A DNA stretch of 52,470 nt from Pseudomonas sp. REP124 (GCF_020164475.1 NZ_JAIQWX010000031.1:1-52470), one strand, 5' to 3'. Shown: positions 43,119 through 52,412, counted from the first letter of the stretch. Numbers and translations are program-made. Notes: generated by a model from the letters alone, not told the origin.

Positions 43119-43976
43119 ATGACCCACTACCCCAAACCACCCTTCCCCAAACAACACCAGCCTGTCCCCGGTTCGCAGCGCAAGATGGATCCCTATCCCG
43201 ATTGTGGCGAGCAGAGCTACAAGGGCTCGGGACGCCTTGAAGGCAAGATCGCCCTGATCACCGGCGGCGACAGCGGCATCGGTCGGGCCGTGGCGATTGC
43301 CTTTGCCCGGGAAGGCGCCGATGTCGCCATCGCCTATCTCGATGAACAGCAGGACGCCGAAGAAACCGCGCGCTGGGTCGAACAGGCCGGCCGCCAGTGC
43401 CTGCTGCTGCCCGGTGATCTGGCGCAAAAGGTTCATTGCCGGGGTTTGGTTGAGAAAACCGTCGAACGTTTCGGCCGCATCGATGTGCTGGTCAACAACG
43501 CCGCGTTCCAGATGACTCACGAAACCCTCGAAGACATCTCCGACGAAGAGTGGGTGATGACCTTCGACGTCAACATCACCGCGATTTTCCGAATATGCCA
43601 AGCCGCGCTGAAGCACATGAAACCCGGCAGTTCGATCATCAACACCAGTTCCGTCAACTCGGACATGCCCAACCCCACCCTGCTCGCCTACGCCACCACC
43701 AAGGGCGCAATCGCCAACTTCACCGCAGGCCTGGCGCAGATGCTGGGGCCGAAGAACATCAGGGTGAACAGCGTGGCACCGGGGCCGATCTGGACGCCGC
43801 TGATCGTATCGACCATGAAGGAAGAAACGATTCAGAACTTCGGCGGCAACACCCCGCTCGGCCGTCCGGGCCAGCCGGTGGAAGTGGCGCCGATCTATGT
43901 GCTGCTGGCCTCGGACGAAGGCAGTTACATCACCGGCCAGCGCTTTGGTGTGACAGGCGGCAAACCCATTCTTTAG
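43119..43976 (+). CDS. SDR-family oxidoreductase (YhdF/YghA-like)
   Basis: Short-chain dehydrogenase/reductase of 285 aa with an extended N-terminus (HYPKPPFPKQHQPVPGSQRK) before the Rossmann fold. The cofactor loop is ITGGDSGIGRAVA and the structural motif is VNNAAF. The active site is SSV...AYATTKG, that is Ser, Tyr, Lys spaced YxxxK. The C-terminal VAPGPIWTPL and GQRFGVTGGKPIL are typical of glucose/ribitol-dehydrogenase-like stress proteins. ATG 43119 is seven bases after GGAG; ATG 43116 is equally in frame. The TAG stop is the first base triplet of a triple 14-bp repeat. Confidence 0.93.
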   Translation: MTHYPKPPFPKQHQPVPGSQRKMDPYPDCGEQSYKGSGRLEGKIALITGGDSGIGRAVAIAFAREGADVAIAYLDEQQDAEETARWVEQAGRQCLLLPGDLAQKVHCRGLVEKTVERFGRIDVLVNNAAFQMTHETLEDISDEEWVMTFDVNITAIFRICQAALKHMKPGSSIINTSSVNSDMPNPTLLAYATTKGAIANFTAGLAQMLGPKNIRVNSVAPGPIWTPLIVSTMKEETIQNFGGNTPLGRPGQPVEVAPIYVLLASDEGSYITGQRFGVTGGKPIL

Positions 43977-44015
43977 ACACTTGGGCCTAGACACTTGGGC
44001 CTAGACACTTGGGCC
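43974..44015. repeat. Triple 14-bp tandem repeat
   Basis: TAGACACTTGGGCC is repeated exactly three times without spacer. The first TAG is the stop codon of the SDR gene. Because 14 is not a multiple of three, the three TAGs lie in three different frames. No known repeat family is recognised. Confidence 0.9.
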
Positions 44016-44099
44016 AAAAGATGGAACCCCGCCATTGCCGCGCCGCTCAACACGATAAGGGCCCTCCCATGGCGGGCCTGTCGATAAATGGAGGTCGCC

Positions 44100-44711
44100 A
44101 TGTCCGCACCTATCGTCAAGCTGTTCACCCAACCCAACTTCGCCTGGACGGATATTCGCAAGGAAGAGGAAGCCCATCCGCGCCACTACCTGGCGCATCT
44201 GCTGCTGTTGGCCCTGATTCCACCGGTCTGCCTGTTCATCGGCACCACCTATGTGGGCTGGAGCCTGGCCGAAAACGAAACCGTCAAGCTCAGTGCCGCC
44301 AGCGCCCTGCAACTGAGTGTGCTGCTGTACGTCAGCATCATGGTCGGCGTTGCAGTCATCGGCATGTTCATCCGCTGGATGTCCCGGACCTTTGACGCCA
44401 GACCGACCCTCAACCAGTGCATCGGCTTTGCCGCCTACACCGTCACGCCGTTCTTCGTCGCAGGCCTGGCCGGTCTGTACCCGAGCCGCTGGCTGGCGAT
44501 TCTGGTGCTGGGCGCTGCCTCGGTCTATTCGACGTTCCTGCTGTTTGTCGGGTTGCCGACCTTCATGCACGAGCGCAAGGAGCAAGGCCTGCTCAATGCG
44601 GCCTGCGTCTGGGGTGTCGCGCTGCTGGTGCTGGTCACCGTTCTGGTGGAGATGATCCTGATCTGGTTCAACGTGCTGAGTCCTGAATACCTGCGTGCCA
44701 CCGTTGGCTGA
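44100..44711 (+). CDS. Yip1-domain inner-membrane protein
   Basis: Membrane protein of 203 aa with five hydrophobic segments (AHLLLLALIPPVCLFIG, LQLSVLLYVSIMVGVAVIGM, AAYTVTPFFVAGLAGL, LAILVLGAASVYSTFLLFVG, ALLVLVTVLVEMILIWF). The pattern LxxCIGFAAYTVTPFFVAG...Y..YLLFVGLP is that of the bacterial Yip1 family (YIP1 domain). The function is unknown. ATG 44100 has GGAGG five bases before it; ATG 44088 lies before that site and is rejected. It is 12 bases upstream of the antiporter gene, so the two are probably cotranscribed. Confidence 0.85.
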   Translation: MSAPIVKLFTQPNFAWTDIRKEEEAHPRHYLAHLLLLALIPPVCLFIGTTYVGWSLAENETVKLSAASALQLSVLLYVSIMVGVAVIGMFIRWMSRTFDARPTLNQCIGFAAYTVTPFFVAGLAGLYPSRWLAILVLGAASVYSTFLLFVGLPTFMHERKEQGLLNAACVWGVALLVLVTVLVEMILIWFNVLSPEYLRATVG

Positions 44712-44723
44712 CGACCCGAGGCC

Positions 44724-46088
44724 ATGAGCTTCGTTGCCTGGGTGTCGGTGTTGGGCGCCGTGTTGCTGGCGCTGGCGCTGACGTCTTCGTATTTGCGCTG
44801 GATGCCGGTGACCACCTCGGCCGTGTGCCTGTTGCTCGGCATGGCCATCGGGCCTGCAGGCTTGGGTTGGCTCAGGCTGGACATCAAGGATGCGTCGTTC
44901 TGGATGGAGCACCTGACGGAAGTTGCGGTGCTGTTTTCGTTGTTCGTCTGCGGGCTGAAGCTGCGCCTGCCACTCAACAAGCGCAAATGGCGCGTAGCCT
45001 ACGGCCTCGCCGGGCCGGTGATGGTGCTGACCATTGCGGGTGTCTGCCTGTTGCTGCACTTCGCCTTCGATCTGGCGTGGGGATCGTCCTTGCTCATAGG
45101 CGCGATTCTGGCGCCCACTGACCCGGTGCTTGCGTCGCTGGTGCAGGTCAACGATGCCCAGGATGACGACCCTGTACGCTTTGGCCTTTCGGGCGAAGCC
45201 GGCCTGAACGATGGCATTGCCTTTCCCTTCGTCATTCTTGGTTTGTTGTTCCTGCAACAACCTGAAGGTGCTTCCAGCGCCTGGCTCGATGATTGGGCCT
45301 TGAAGAGGCTGCTGTGGGCAGTGCCGGCCGGCCTGCTGATCGGCTACTGCATGGGACGCGGGATCGGTCGCCTGACCCTGTCGATGCGCATCCGCAATGC
45401 CGACAGCACCTTGTCGCCCAACGACTACCTGACCTTCGCTCTGATTGCCTTGGCCTATGTCGCCGCCGAAGCGGTGCACGGTTACGGCTTTCTCTCGGTG
45501 TTCGCCGCCGGCTTGGGGTTGCGGGCTGCAGAGGTCAACTCCGCCGGGCATTTGCAGCCGCCGGCGGAGCATCTGGTCAAAGCCGTGGTCGGCCACCAGG
45601 ACGTCGAACCCCACGAGGCGCTGCACGGAGACGTGGAGCATCTGGACGACACACAGGTGGCCGCCGGCATCATGATCGGCGACATGTTGGCGTTCGGCGG
45701 GCTGGTGGAACGGGCTATGGAGGTATTTCTGGTGACCCTGCTCGGCGTGGTGCTGGTCGGCCACTGGGACTGGCGCGCGCTGGCGATTGCCCTGGTGCTG
45801 TTCTGCGTGATTCGCCCCTTGAGCGTCGGGCTGGTGCCTTGGGGCAGCCTGCTCAACACCCGGCAACGACTGCTGATCGGCTGGTTCGGGATTCGCGGGA
45901 TCGGTAGCTTCTACTACCTGTTCTACGCCCTGAATCACGACCTGCCGGCAACGGTCGCCAGCCTGTGCACCGACCTGACCCTGTCGGTGGTGGCGCTGAG
46001 CATTCTGCTGCACGGCATCAGCACCCAACCGATGCTTGCACGCTACGAGCAGCGCGAACGCCGGCTCACTTCAGCGCCGCGGCGATGA
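44724..46088 (+). CDS. Cation/proton antiporter (CPA1, NhaP-type)
   Basis: Integral membrane protein of 454 aa with about 12 helices. The ion-binding TM5 motif is in GAILAPTDPVLASLVQVND (TDP) and the TM6 motif in SGEAGLNDGIAFPFVILG (ND), both hallmarks of CPA1 Na+(K+)/H+ antiporters. The C-terminal region returns to helices (LGVVLVGHWDWRALAIALV, FGIRGIGSFYYLFYALNHDL). It should exchange Na+ or K+ for H+ at the inner membrane; the ion is not determined. The stop lies 23 bases inside the opposite-strand kinase gene. Confidence 0.92.
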   Translation: MSFVAWVSVLGAVLLALALTSSYLRWMPVTTSAVCLLLGMAIGPAGLGWLRLDIKDASFWMEHLTEVAVLFSLFVCGLKLRLPLNKRKWRVAYGLAGPVMVLTIAGVCLLLHFAFDLAWGSSLLIGAILAPTDPVLASLVQVNDAQDDDPVRFGLSGEAGLNDGIAFPFVILGLLFLQQPEGASSAWLDDWALKRLLWAVPAGLLIGYCMGRGIGRLTLSMRIRNADSTLSPNDYLTFALIALAYVAAEAVHGYGFLSVFAAGLGLRAAEVNSAGHLQPPAEHLVKAVVGHQDVEPHEALHGDVEHLDDTQVAAGIMIGDMLAFGGLVERAMEVFLVTLLGVVLVGHWDWRALAIALVLFCVIRPLSVGLVPWGSLLNTRQRLLIGWFGIRGIGSFYYLFYALNHDLPATVASLCTDLTLSVVALSILLHGISTQPMLARYEQRERRLTSAPRR

Positions 46089-47988
46089 TTTCCACCAGAC
46101 TGTTTTGGGTGAAGGGTTTGGACAAGCGTGGCAGGCCGGCGGCGAAGCCATCAATGCTCTCGGCAAAGCCGGTGGCGAGGATGATCGGCAAGTCGGGCAT
46201 CAGAATGCGGATCGCCTGGGCCAGTTGTGCGCCATTCATCTGCGGCATGGCCATGTCGGTGATGACCAGGTCGAAGTGCTGCTCACTCTCCAGCAGGCGC
46301 AGCGCTTGTGCGCCGGAATCGGCAAAGCTGACCCGATGCCCCAGGTCCTCAAGCAGCAGACAGGTACTGGTCAGCACCAGACTGTCGTCATCGACCACCA
46401 GCACATTCAAACGTGGCACCTCGGGGGCGGCAGGCACGGTATTCGCGGCCTCGGCCAACGATCCCGCCTGAGCGACCGGCAACCAGAGTTCTGCGGAGGT
46501 ACCGATGCCTTTTTCGCTTTTGAGCAGGAAACGTCCACCCATCTGCTCGATGAAACCGTGGACCATCGACAGTCCCAGGCCCGTGCCTTTGCCGACACCT
46601 TTGGTGGTGAAGAATGGGTCCATCGCCGAGGCGAGCGTCACCTCGTCCATGCCTTCGCCGGTGTCGCTGATGGACAGGCACACGTATCGCCCGGGTGCCA
46701 GGGTCGAGTGGGGTTGATCGAGAATGACCTCGGTGCTGGTGCCCATTACGATCTTGCCGCCATTGGGCATGGCGTCCCGGGCGTTGGTCGCGAGATTGAG
46801 CACCGCCAGCTCCAGCTGGTTGAGGTCGGCCAGTACCGGCTCAGGTTCAGGAGAGAAATTGGTTTCGATTCTGACCGAAGGCCCGAGCGAACTGCGCAGC
46901 AGACCCGTGATGCCCTGCACCAGTGCGGGGATATCGACAGGTTCTGCCTTGAGCTCCTGACGGCGGGCGAAGGCCAGCATGCGCTGGGTCAGGGATACAC
47001 CACGCTGGGCGCCCTGGGTGGCGTTATCGATCAAACGGGTCAGGCGCGGATCGTCGCCCACGCGCTTGCGGACGATTTCCAGGTTGCCGAGGATCACCGT
47101 CAGCAAATTGTTGAAGTCGTGGGCGATGCCGCCGCTGAGTTGACCGATCGCCTGCATCTTCTGCGCCTGGAACAGCGCTTCCCGGGTTTTCTCAAGGGTT
47201 TGCTGGGCCTGGGCCGCCTCGGTGACATCACGGGTGATCTTGGCGAAACCCAGCAAGGTGCCGGTGTCGCCCCAGATCGGGTCTACCACCACATGTGCGA
47301 GGAATCGCGTGCCATCCTTGCGCTGGCGCCAACCGCGGTTTTCGAAGCGCCCTTCACGCCTGGCGATGTCCAGGGTCCGACACGGCTCGTTGGCCTCACG
47401 GTCCTCGGCGGTATAGAACATGGAAAAGTGCTGGCCGATGACCTCTTCGGGCCGGTAGCCCTTGATGCGCTGAGCCCCCGGATTCCAGTTGGACACGTAG
47501 CCGTCTGGCGTGAGCATGTAAATGGCGTAGTCGGTAACGCTCTGCACCAGCAGGCGGAACTGCTGCTCGCTTTGCTTGAGGGTTTCCTCGGCCATCTTGC
47601 GGTCGGTCAGGTCCCGGGTGATCTTGGCGTAGCCCAGCAATGTGCCCGACGGATCGCGAATCGGATCGATCACCACGCTTGACCAGAAATGCGTGCCGTC
47701 CTTGCGCACCCGCCAGCCTTCGCCTTCGAAGCGTCCTTCATGCAGCGCCGTGTCCAGCGCCCGTTGCGGCAGGCCGGCTCGTCGGTCGGCGTCGGTGTAG
47801 AAGCGCGAGAAATGCTGGCCCAGGATCTCGGCTTCTTCATAGCCCTTGAACCGCTTGGCGCCAGCATTCCAGCTGATGATGATGCCGTCGGGATCGATCA
47901 TGTAGATCGCATAATCGACGACCGCATCGACCAGCAGCCGAAAGCGCATGTCATCGCTTGCGATCCCTTTGCTTCGATCCTCGCTCAT
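46066..47988 (-). CDS. Hybrid histidine kinase with two PAS domains and a receiver
   Basis: Sensor kinase of 640 aa without membrane segments, so it is cytoplasmic. Two PAS domains (about 14-132 and 143-260) are closely similar (FRLLVDAVVDYAIYMIDPDG and FRLLVQSVTDYAIYMLTPDG) and look like an internal duplication. The dimerisation domain has His290 in GGIAHDFNN, the type that pairs with an N box. The ATPase domain shows NLATNARDAMP, GEGMD and GTGLGLSMVHG. A C-terminal receiver follows with DDD near 520 and phosphoacceptor Asp578 in ITDMAMPQMNG. No cognate response regulator is adjacent. Signal and output are unknown; the duplicated PAS pair suggests redox or ligand sensing. Confidence 0.95.
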   Translation of the reverse strand: MSEDRSKGIASDDMRFRLLVDAVVDYAIYMIDPDGIIISWNAGAKRFKGYEEAEILGQHFSRFYTDADRRAGLPQRALDTALHEGRFEGEGWRVRKDGTHFWSSVVIDPIRDPSGTLLGYAKITRDLTDRKMAEETLKQSEQQFRLLVQSVTDYAIYMLTPDGYVSNWNPGAQRIKGYRPEEVIGQHFSMFYTAEDREANEPCRTLDIARREGRFENRGWRQRKDGTRFLAHVVVDPIWGDTGTLLGFAKITRDVTEAAQAQQTLEKTREALFQAQKMQAIGQLSGGIAHDFNNLLTVILGNLEIVRKRVGDDPRLTRLIDNATQGAQRGVSLTQRMLAFARRQELKAEPVDIPALVQGITGLLRSSLGPSVRIETNFSPEPEPVLADLNQLELAVLNLATNARDAMPNGGKIVMGTSTEVILDQPHSTLAPGRYVCLSISDTGEGMDEVTLASAMDPFFTTKGVGKGTGLGLSMVHGFIEQMGGRFLLKSEKGIGTSAELWLPVAQAGSLAEAANTVPAAPEVPRLNVLVVDDDSLVLTSTCLLLEDLGHRVSFADSGAQALRLLESEQHFDLVITDMAMPQMNGAQLAQAIRILMPDLPIILATGFAESIDGFAAGLPRLSKPFTQNSLVEIIAAALK

Positions 47989-48053
47989 TGAGTACTCGCG
48001 TCAGAATGTTTCTTGGAAGTATGCGACAAACCGCTGATTTGGACAGCCTGAAT

Positions 48054-50330
48054 TTAGACGCCCTGCACCGCGGTATCGCCGATGGACCACCAGCTCGGCA
48101 GCAACTGCCGAACCCGTGACTCGGCAAATCGGTCATCGATCAGCATCACCACGCCTTTGTCTTGCTGAGTGCGAATCACCCGGCCGGCCGCCTGCACGAC
48201 TTTTTGCAGGCCGGGGTACAGATAGGTGTAGTCGTAGCCGGCGCCGAAGATCGCCGCCATGCGCTGTTTGATCTGCTCGTTGACCGGGTTCAACTGCGCC
48301 AGCCCCAGGGTCGCGATGAACGCGCCGATCAGCCGCGCGCCGGGCAGGTCGATGCCTTCGCCGAACGCCCCGCCCAGCACCGCAAAACCGATGCCCTCGC
48401 CGTCCTCGGTGAACTGATCGAGAAACTGCTGGCGCTGCGCTTCAGCCATGCCTCGCGATTGTGACCAGGTTTTGATCTGCGGGTGCCGTTCGGCCAGTAA
48501 CTGCGAGACCTGCTGCAAGTAATCGAAGCTGCTGAAGAACGCCAGGTAGTTGCCGGGGCGGGTTTGGTACTGCTGGGCCATCAGCTCGACAATAGGCGCA
48601 AGGGACGCCTGTCGATGGGTGAACCGGGTCGAGATCTGGCTGGCGATGTGCACCTGAAGTTGGTCGGCATGAAACGGCGATTCGACGTCGATGCACACCG
48701 TGTTGCCGGGTGTACCCAGCAGATCGGCGTAATAGCGGCGCGGGCTCAGGGTCGCGGAGAACAGCACGGTGCTGCGCGCCGCAGTCAAGCGTGGCCCGAT
48801 GAAGCCGGCGGGCACCACGTTGCGCAGGCACAGATTCGACAGCGGTTTCTTGCGGTCGAGGTCGCGCTTGGTGATGTCGAACAGGAACTGCTCATCGAAC
48901 AGCTCGGCCACCCGGCAGAACTGCAGCATGTCGAAGTAGAAGCTCTGCAGTGCGCTGTCCAGGCCTTGCGGGTGGTCGTTCAGGTATTCGCCGATGCTGC
49001 CCGTACAGGAAGACAACGCCTGCAGCAGTTTCTCCGGCGCCTTGTCGTAGGCCTGATAGGCAATCGGCTGCGGGTCATGCAAGGCGTTCCATTCGCGATT
49101 GACCCGCTGGAAGGACTTTTTCAGAGGTTCGGGCGCGGTTTTGCGTACGGTGTTGAGAGTGAACTGGTCGAGACTGGCGCTGTACATCTGCCGGCCGCGC
49201 TCCACCAGGTTGTGGGCCTCGTCTGCCAGTACCGCGACCTTCCATTGATTGGCCTGGGCCAGTCCGAACAGCAAGGCGCTGAAGTCGAAGTAGTAGTTGT
49301 AATCGGCAACCACCACGTCGGCCCAGCGGGCCATTTCCTGGCTCAGGTAGTACGGGCATACAGCGTGCTCCAGGGCGACCTGGCGCAAAGCGCCCTGGTC
49401 CAGCAGCTTCAGTTCGCTGGCGGCCTGTCGTGCGGCCGGCAAACGGTCGTAAAAGGCCTGGGCCAGGGGGCAGGACTCGCCGTGGCAGGCTTTGTCCGGG
49501 TGTTCGCAGGCCTTGTCCCGGGCAATCATCTCCAGTACCCGCAGGGGCGGAGCGTTGGCACTGTCGAGAATGACCTGCGCCGCATCCAGCGCCAGTTTGC
49601 GTCCGGGGGTTTTCGCCGTGAGGAAGAACACCTTGTCCAGTTGCTGCGGCGCGAGCGCCTTGAGCATCGGGAACAACGTGCCCAGGGTCTTGCCGATCCC
49701 CGTCGGCGCCTGGGCCATCAGGCAGCGGCCGGTGCTGACGGCCTTGAACACCGACTCGGCCAGATGTCGTTGCCCCGGCCGAAATCCGCTGTGGGGAAAT
49801 GCAAGCTGTTGCGCCCCGAAGTTGCGCGCCTGGCGATGGGCCATTTCCTGCTCGGCCCAGTGCAGGAAACGGGTGCAATGCTTTTCGAAGAACTCCTGCA
49901 ACTGTGTGGCGCTGAAGCTTTCGACCAGGCAGGTTTCCTTTTCGCTGACGATGTCGAAGTACACCAGCGCCAGGTTGATCTGCTCCAACTGCAACTTGCG
50001 GCACATCAACCAGCCGTAGATCTTCGCCTGGGCCCAGTGCAGTTGCCGGTGATTGGCCGGTTGCTTGCTCAGGTCGCCACGGTAGGTTTTGACTTCTTCC
50101 AGGCAGTTTCGCGCCGGGTCGTAGCCATCGGCCCGGCCTTTGACGGTCAGGCTTTGAAACCGACCTTCAAGGGCGACCTCGCTTTGATAGTCCTCGCTGC
50201 GCCGGGAGGCCACCGTACGATGCCCGACGATGCCTTCCAGCGCTGTGGGTGACGGGGTGAAACGCAGGTCGAGATCGCCCACCTTGGCGGTGAACTCACA
50301 CAGCGCACGTACCGCGATGCTGTAGCTCAA
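48054..50330 (-). CDS. DinG/XPD-like helicase with N-terminal PD-(D/E)XK nuclease motif
   Basis: Protein of 758 aa. The N-terminal 160 residues contain a RecB/Cas4-like nuclease core: GRADGYDPARNCLEEVKTYR, where Asp and Glu-x-Lys form the PD-(D/E)XK set. Then comes the superfamily 2 Rad3/XPD helicase, with Walker A APTGIGKTLGT, DEAH in LADEAHNL and C-terminal motifs FSATLSPRRYY, GGAFGEGIDLPGARL and QAAGRVIRTQQD. Four Cys (around CEHPDKACHGESC and AVCPYY) could ligate an Fe-S cluster. TTG 50330 is preferred: GGAG lies 8-9 bases upstream and TTGA overlaps the VRR-NUC stop; an in-frame ATG at 50360 would overlap by 34 bases. It probably acts in DNA repair with the upstream nuclease. Confidence 0.93.
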   Translation of the reverse strand: MSYSIAVRALCEFTAKVGDLDLRFTPSPTALEGIVGHRTVASRRSEDYQSEVALEGRFQSLTVKGRADGYDPARNCLEEVKTYRGDLSKQPANHRQLHWAQAKIYGWLMCRKLQLEQINLALVYFDIVSEKETCLVESFSATQLQEFFEKHCTRFLHWAEQEMAHRQARNFGAQQLAFPHSGFRPGQRHLAESVFKAVSTGRCLMAQAPTGIGKTLGTLFPMLKALAPQQLDKVFFLTAKTPGRKLALDAAQVILDSANAPPLRVLEMIARDKACEHPDKACHGESCPLAQAFYDRLPAARQAASELKLLDQGALRQVALEHAVCPYYLSQEMARWADVVVADYNYYFDFSALLFGLAQANQWKVAVLADEAHNLVERGRQMYSASLDQFTLNTVRKTAPEPLKKSFQRVNREWNALHDPQPIAYQAYDKAPEKLLQALSSCTGSIGEYLNDHPQGLDSALQSFYFDMLQFCRVAELFDEQFLFDITKRDLDRKKPLSNLCLRNVVPAGFIGPRLTAARSTVLFSATLSPRRYYADLLGTPGNTVCIDVESPFHADQLQVHIASQISTRFTHRQASLAPIVELMAQQYQTRPGNYLAFFSSFDYLQQVSQLLAERHPQIKTWSQSRGMAEAQRQQFLDQFTEDGEGIGFAVLGGAFGEGIDLPGARLIGAFIATLGLAQLNPVNEQIKQRMAAIFGAGYDYTYLYPGLQKVVQAAGRVIRTQQDKGVVMLIDDRFAESRVRQLLPSWWSIGDTAVQGV

Positions 50331-51994
50331 GCGCCCTGCTCCGCCCACTGCACGTAACACACGGCGATCGGCATGCCGTGTTCATGACAAAACTCCAGCC
50401 AGCGCAACTGGTTGTCCTGCAGGCGATCGCCCGGGCCTTTGACTTCGATCATGCGGTAGGTTTTCTGCTGCGGCCAGAACTGGATCAGGTCCGGCATTCC
50501 GGCGCGATTGGCCTTGATGTCCAGCAACAGGCGGTTGAACCAGTGTTTGAGGTGTTCGGGTGGCAGGCAGTCCAGGGCCTGCTCCAGCAAGGCCTCGTCC
50601 AGCGCGCCCCAGAACACGAAAGGCGACTGCACGCCCCATTTTTCCGTGTAGCACTGGCGAATGGTGTGCAGGTATCGACCGTCGTCCAGTTGCTCAAGGC
50701 AAGCCTGGAACAGCTGCGCTCGCCTTTCCTGGAAGTCTTCGTTGAGCAGGTCCACCGGGCCGCGTTGGAACGGGTGGAAAAACGCCCCGGGCAGCGGCGC
50801 GAAAATCGCCGGCCAGCACAGCAGGCCGAACAGCGAATTAATCAGACTGTTCTCGACGTAGTGCACCGGCGCCGAATCTTCTGCCAGGTGTGCCTGGACG
50901 TAGTACTCCACGGACAGGTCGGGATCGATTCTGGGCAACAGCAGGTCCAGACGCTCCATCTGCCGTTGTGCTGCGCGTTTGACCGCGGGTCCACCGAGTT
51001 TGCGACGCAACCTGGGCAGCATACGCAGCAGTTGTTGCTGCTCGGCGGCGCTTGGGGTGGATTGCTGGACTTGGGTGGCCAATTCCAGGGCCAGTTCGTA
51101 TTCGGCGCATCGCTCCAGCACGCGGATCAGGCGCACCCGGGCGCCGGGGTAGGCAGATTGGCGATAGAGTGTCAGGGCCGTTGCGAAATCGGCGATGCGT
51201 TCGCAGTGTTGGGCCATCTGGAACAGCAGTTTGTCCCGGCGTCTTTGCAGCCAGGGGTTGCCGAGGGGCAGGCCGCCGATACGCTCGACGATGTCTTCGA
51301 TTTCCTCGCCGTCTATGAATGCTTGCTGACACAAGTGCAGGAACATACCGGCATCCACGTCTTCGCGGTTGCGGAAACCTCGGGAGTCGACGCAGAACTC
51401 GACTTTTTCGTAGGTGAAGATGCCGAGGTCCGCCAGAACGAATTCGGACCAGTCCTGGTACAGATTGCCGAAGAACATGAAACGCAGCCGGTCGCACAGA
51501 TCCATGATGGTCACGCTGAACAGACGCTCGTTCAGGGCTGGACACCACGCCTGAAAGCTCAGCGCCTCGGGAAAGCGCTCGCTCAGGACGGGAAGCCAGT
51601 CGGTTTTCTTGGCCTTCGGCTGGTCAATGGCGTGGCCCAGACATTGCAGGATTTCGGCCTTGAGCAACAGCTCGCACAGCGCCTCGATGGGCAGTGGCCG
51701 TTGTTCGTCGATCCATCCCAGCGCCACCAATGGTTCCACCGCTTCGAGGGTGTCGCCGATTTCGACGTATTGCAGCTTGCTCGCCCTGAAATGAATGCCC
51801 TTGCGCATGACCATCCTGACCAACAGCGCTCGGGATTCGCGATTTAGTTGATTGAAGTCAGAGATGAAGCGCTGCTCTTCTTCGGCCAGCACATCGCCGT
51901 AGCGTTGTTCAAGCCAATCAAGCACTTGCATGAAGTTGTTCAAGTAATAGAACGGGTCTTCGAGGGGATTTGCGGTCACGGGAAAGGGAGCCAT
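50327..51994 (-). CDS. VRR-NUC (FAN1-like) structure-specific nuclease
   Basis: FAN1-like nuclease of 555 aa. The C-terminal VRR-NUC domain shows GMPDLIQFW, then YRMIEVKGPGDRLQDNQLRW: Asp, Glu-x-Lys and the GDRLxxxQ motif. The N-terminal part (PFYYLNNFMQVLDWLEQRYG) and central helical repeat region match bacterial FAN1 proteins, which cut flap and cross-link structures. ATG 51994 fits the conserved N-terminus, although no strong ribosome site is present; upstream in-frame starts (TTG 52078, others) exist. It overlaps the helicase gene by four bases (TTGA), so both are made together. Confidence 0.93.
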   Translation of the reverse strand: MAPFPVTANPLEDPFYYLNNFMQVLDWLEQRYGDVLAEEEQRFISDFNQLNRESRALLVRMVMRKGIHFRASKLQYVEIGDTLEAVEPLVALGWIDEQRPLPIEALCELLLKAEILQCLGHAIDQPKAKKTDWLPVLSERFPEALSFQAWCPALNERLFSVTIMDLCDRLRFMFFGNLYQDWSEFVLADLGIFTYEKVEFCVDSRGFRNREDVDAGMFLHLCQQAFIDGEEIEDIVERIGGLPLGNPWLQRRRDKLLFQMAQHCERIADFATALTLYRQSAYPGARVRLIRVLERCAEYELALELATQVQQSTPSAAEQQQLLRMLPRLRRKLGGPAVKRAAQRQMERLDLLLPRIDPDLSVEYYVQAHLAEDSAPVHYVENSLINSLFGLLCWPAIFAPLPGAFFHPFQRGPVDLLNEDFQERRAQLFQACLEQLDDGRYLHTIRQCYTEKWGVQSPFVFWGALDEALLEQALDCLPPEHLKHWFNRLLLDIKANRAGMPDLIQFWPQQKTYRMIEVKGPGDRLQDNQLRWLEFCHEHGMPIAVCYVQWAEQGA

Positions 51995-52187
51995 GGCGAG
52001 CGAATACTGGTTATGCGTACAGATACCAGCAACACCCTGCATGGCGCAATCGGAAAAAGATGGGCGGATCGCTATCAATCATTTTTCTTAAGAGGCCGAA
52101 CTTTCCGCCCCTCCACGGCACCAACCGCGATAGAGGTGCTGTCAAACGCGACGGTCGCTGCGTTTTTTTCGAATATGAGAGGTGGTT

Positions 52188-52412
52188 ATGAACATCAAGA
52201 CGTTGGTTCTACCGTTGGCGGCTGCCGCCCTGCTGGCACTGGCAGGCTGCTCCACCCCCACCGTGGTAACCCTGCAAAACGGCACGCAATACCTGACCAA
52301 GGACATGCCGAAAACCGAGACCAAAGATGGCTTCTACGAGTTCGAAGACATTTCCGGAGCGAAAGTCAAAGTGCGGGCGGATGAAGTGGCGACGGTGCGT
52401 GAAGAAGATTGA
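52188..52412 (+). CDS. YgdI/YgdR-family lipoprotein
   Basis: Small lipoprotein of 74 aa. The signal peptide ends in the lipobox LAGC (MNIKTLVLPLAAAALLALAGC around Cys21). The rest (TVVTLQNGTQYLTKDMPKTE, YEFEDISGAKVKVRADEVATV) is the SH3-like YgdI/YgdR (DUF903) domain. Ser at +2 suggests outer-membrane sorting. ATG 52188 is five to six bases after GAGAGGTGG; GTG 52182 is rejected because it lies within that site. The function is unknown; related genes are stress-linked in enterics. It is divergent from the VRR-NUC gene. Confidence 0.93.
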   Translation: MNIKTLVLPLAAAALLALAGCSTPTVVTLQNGTQYLTKDMPKTETKDGFYEFEDISGAKVKVRADEVATVREED

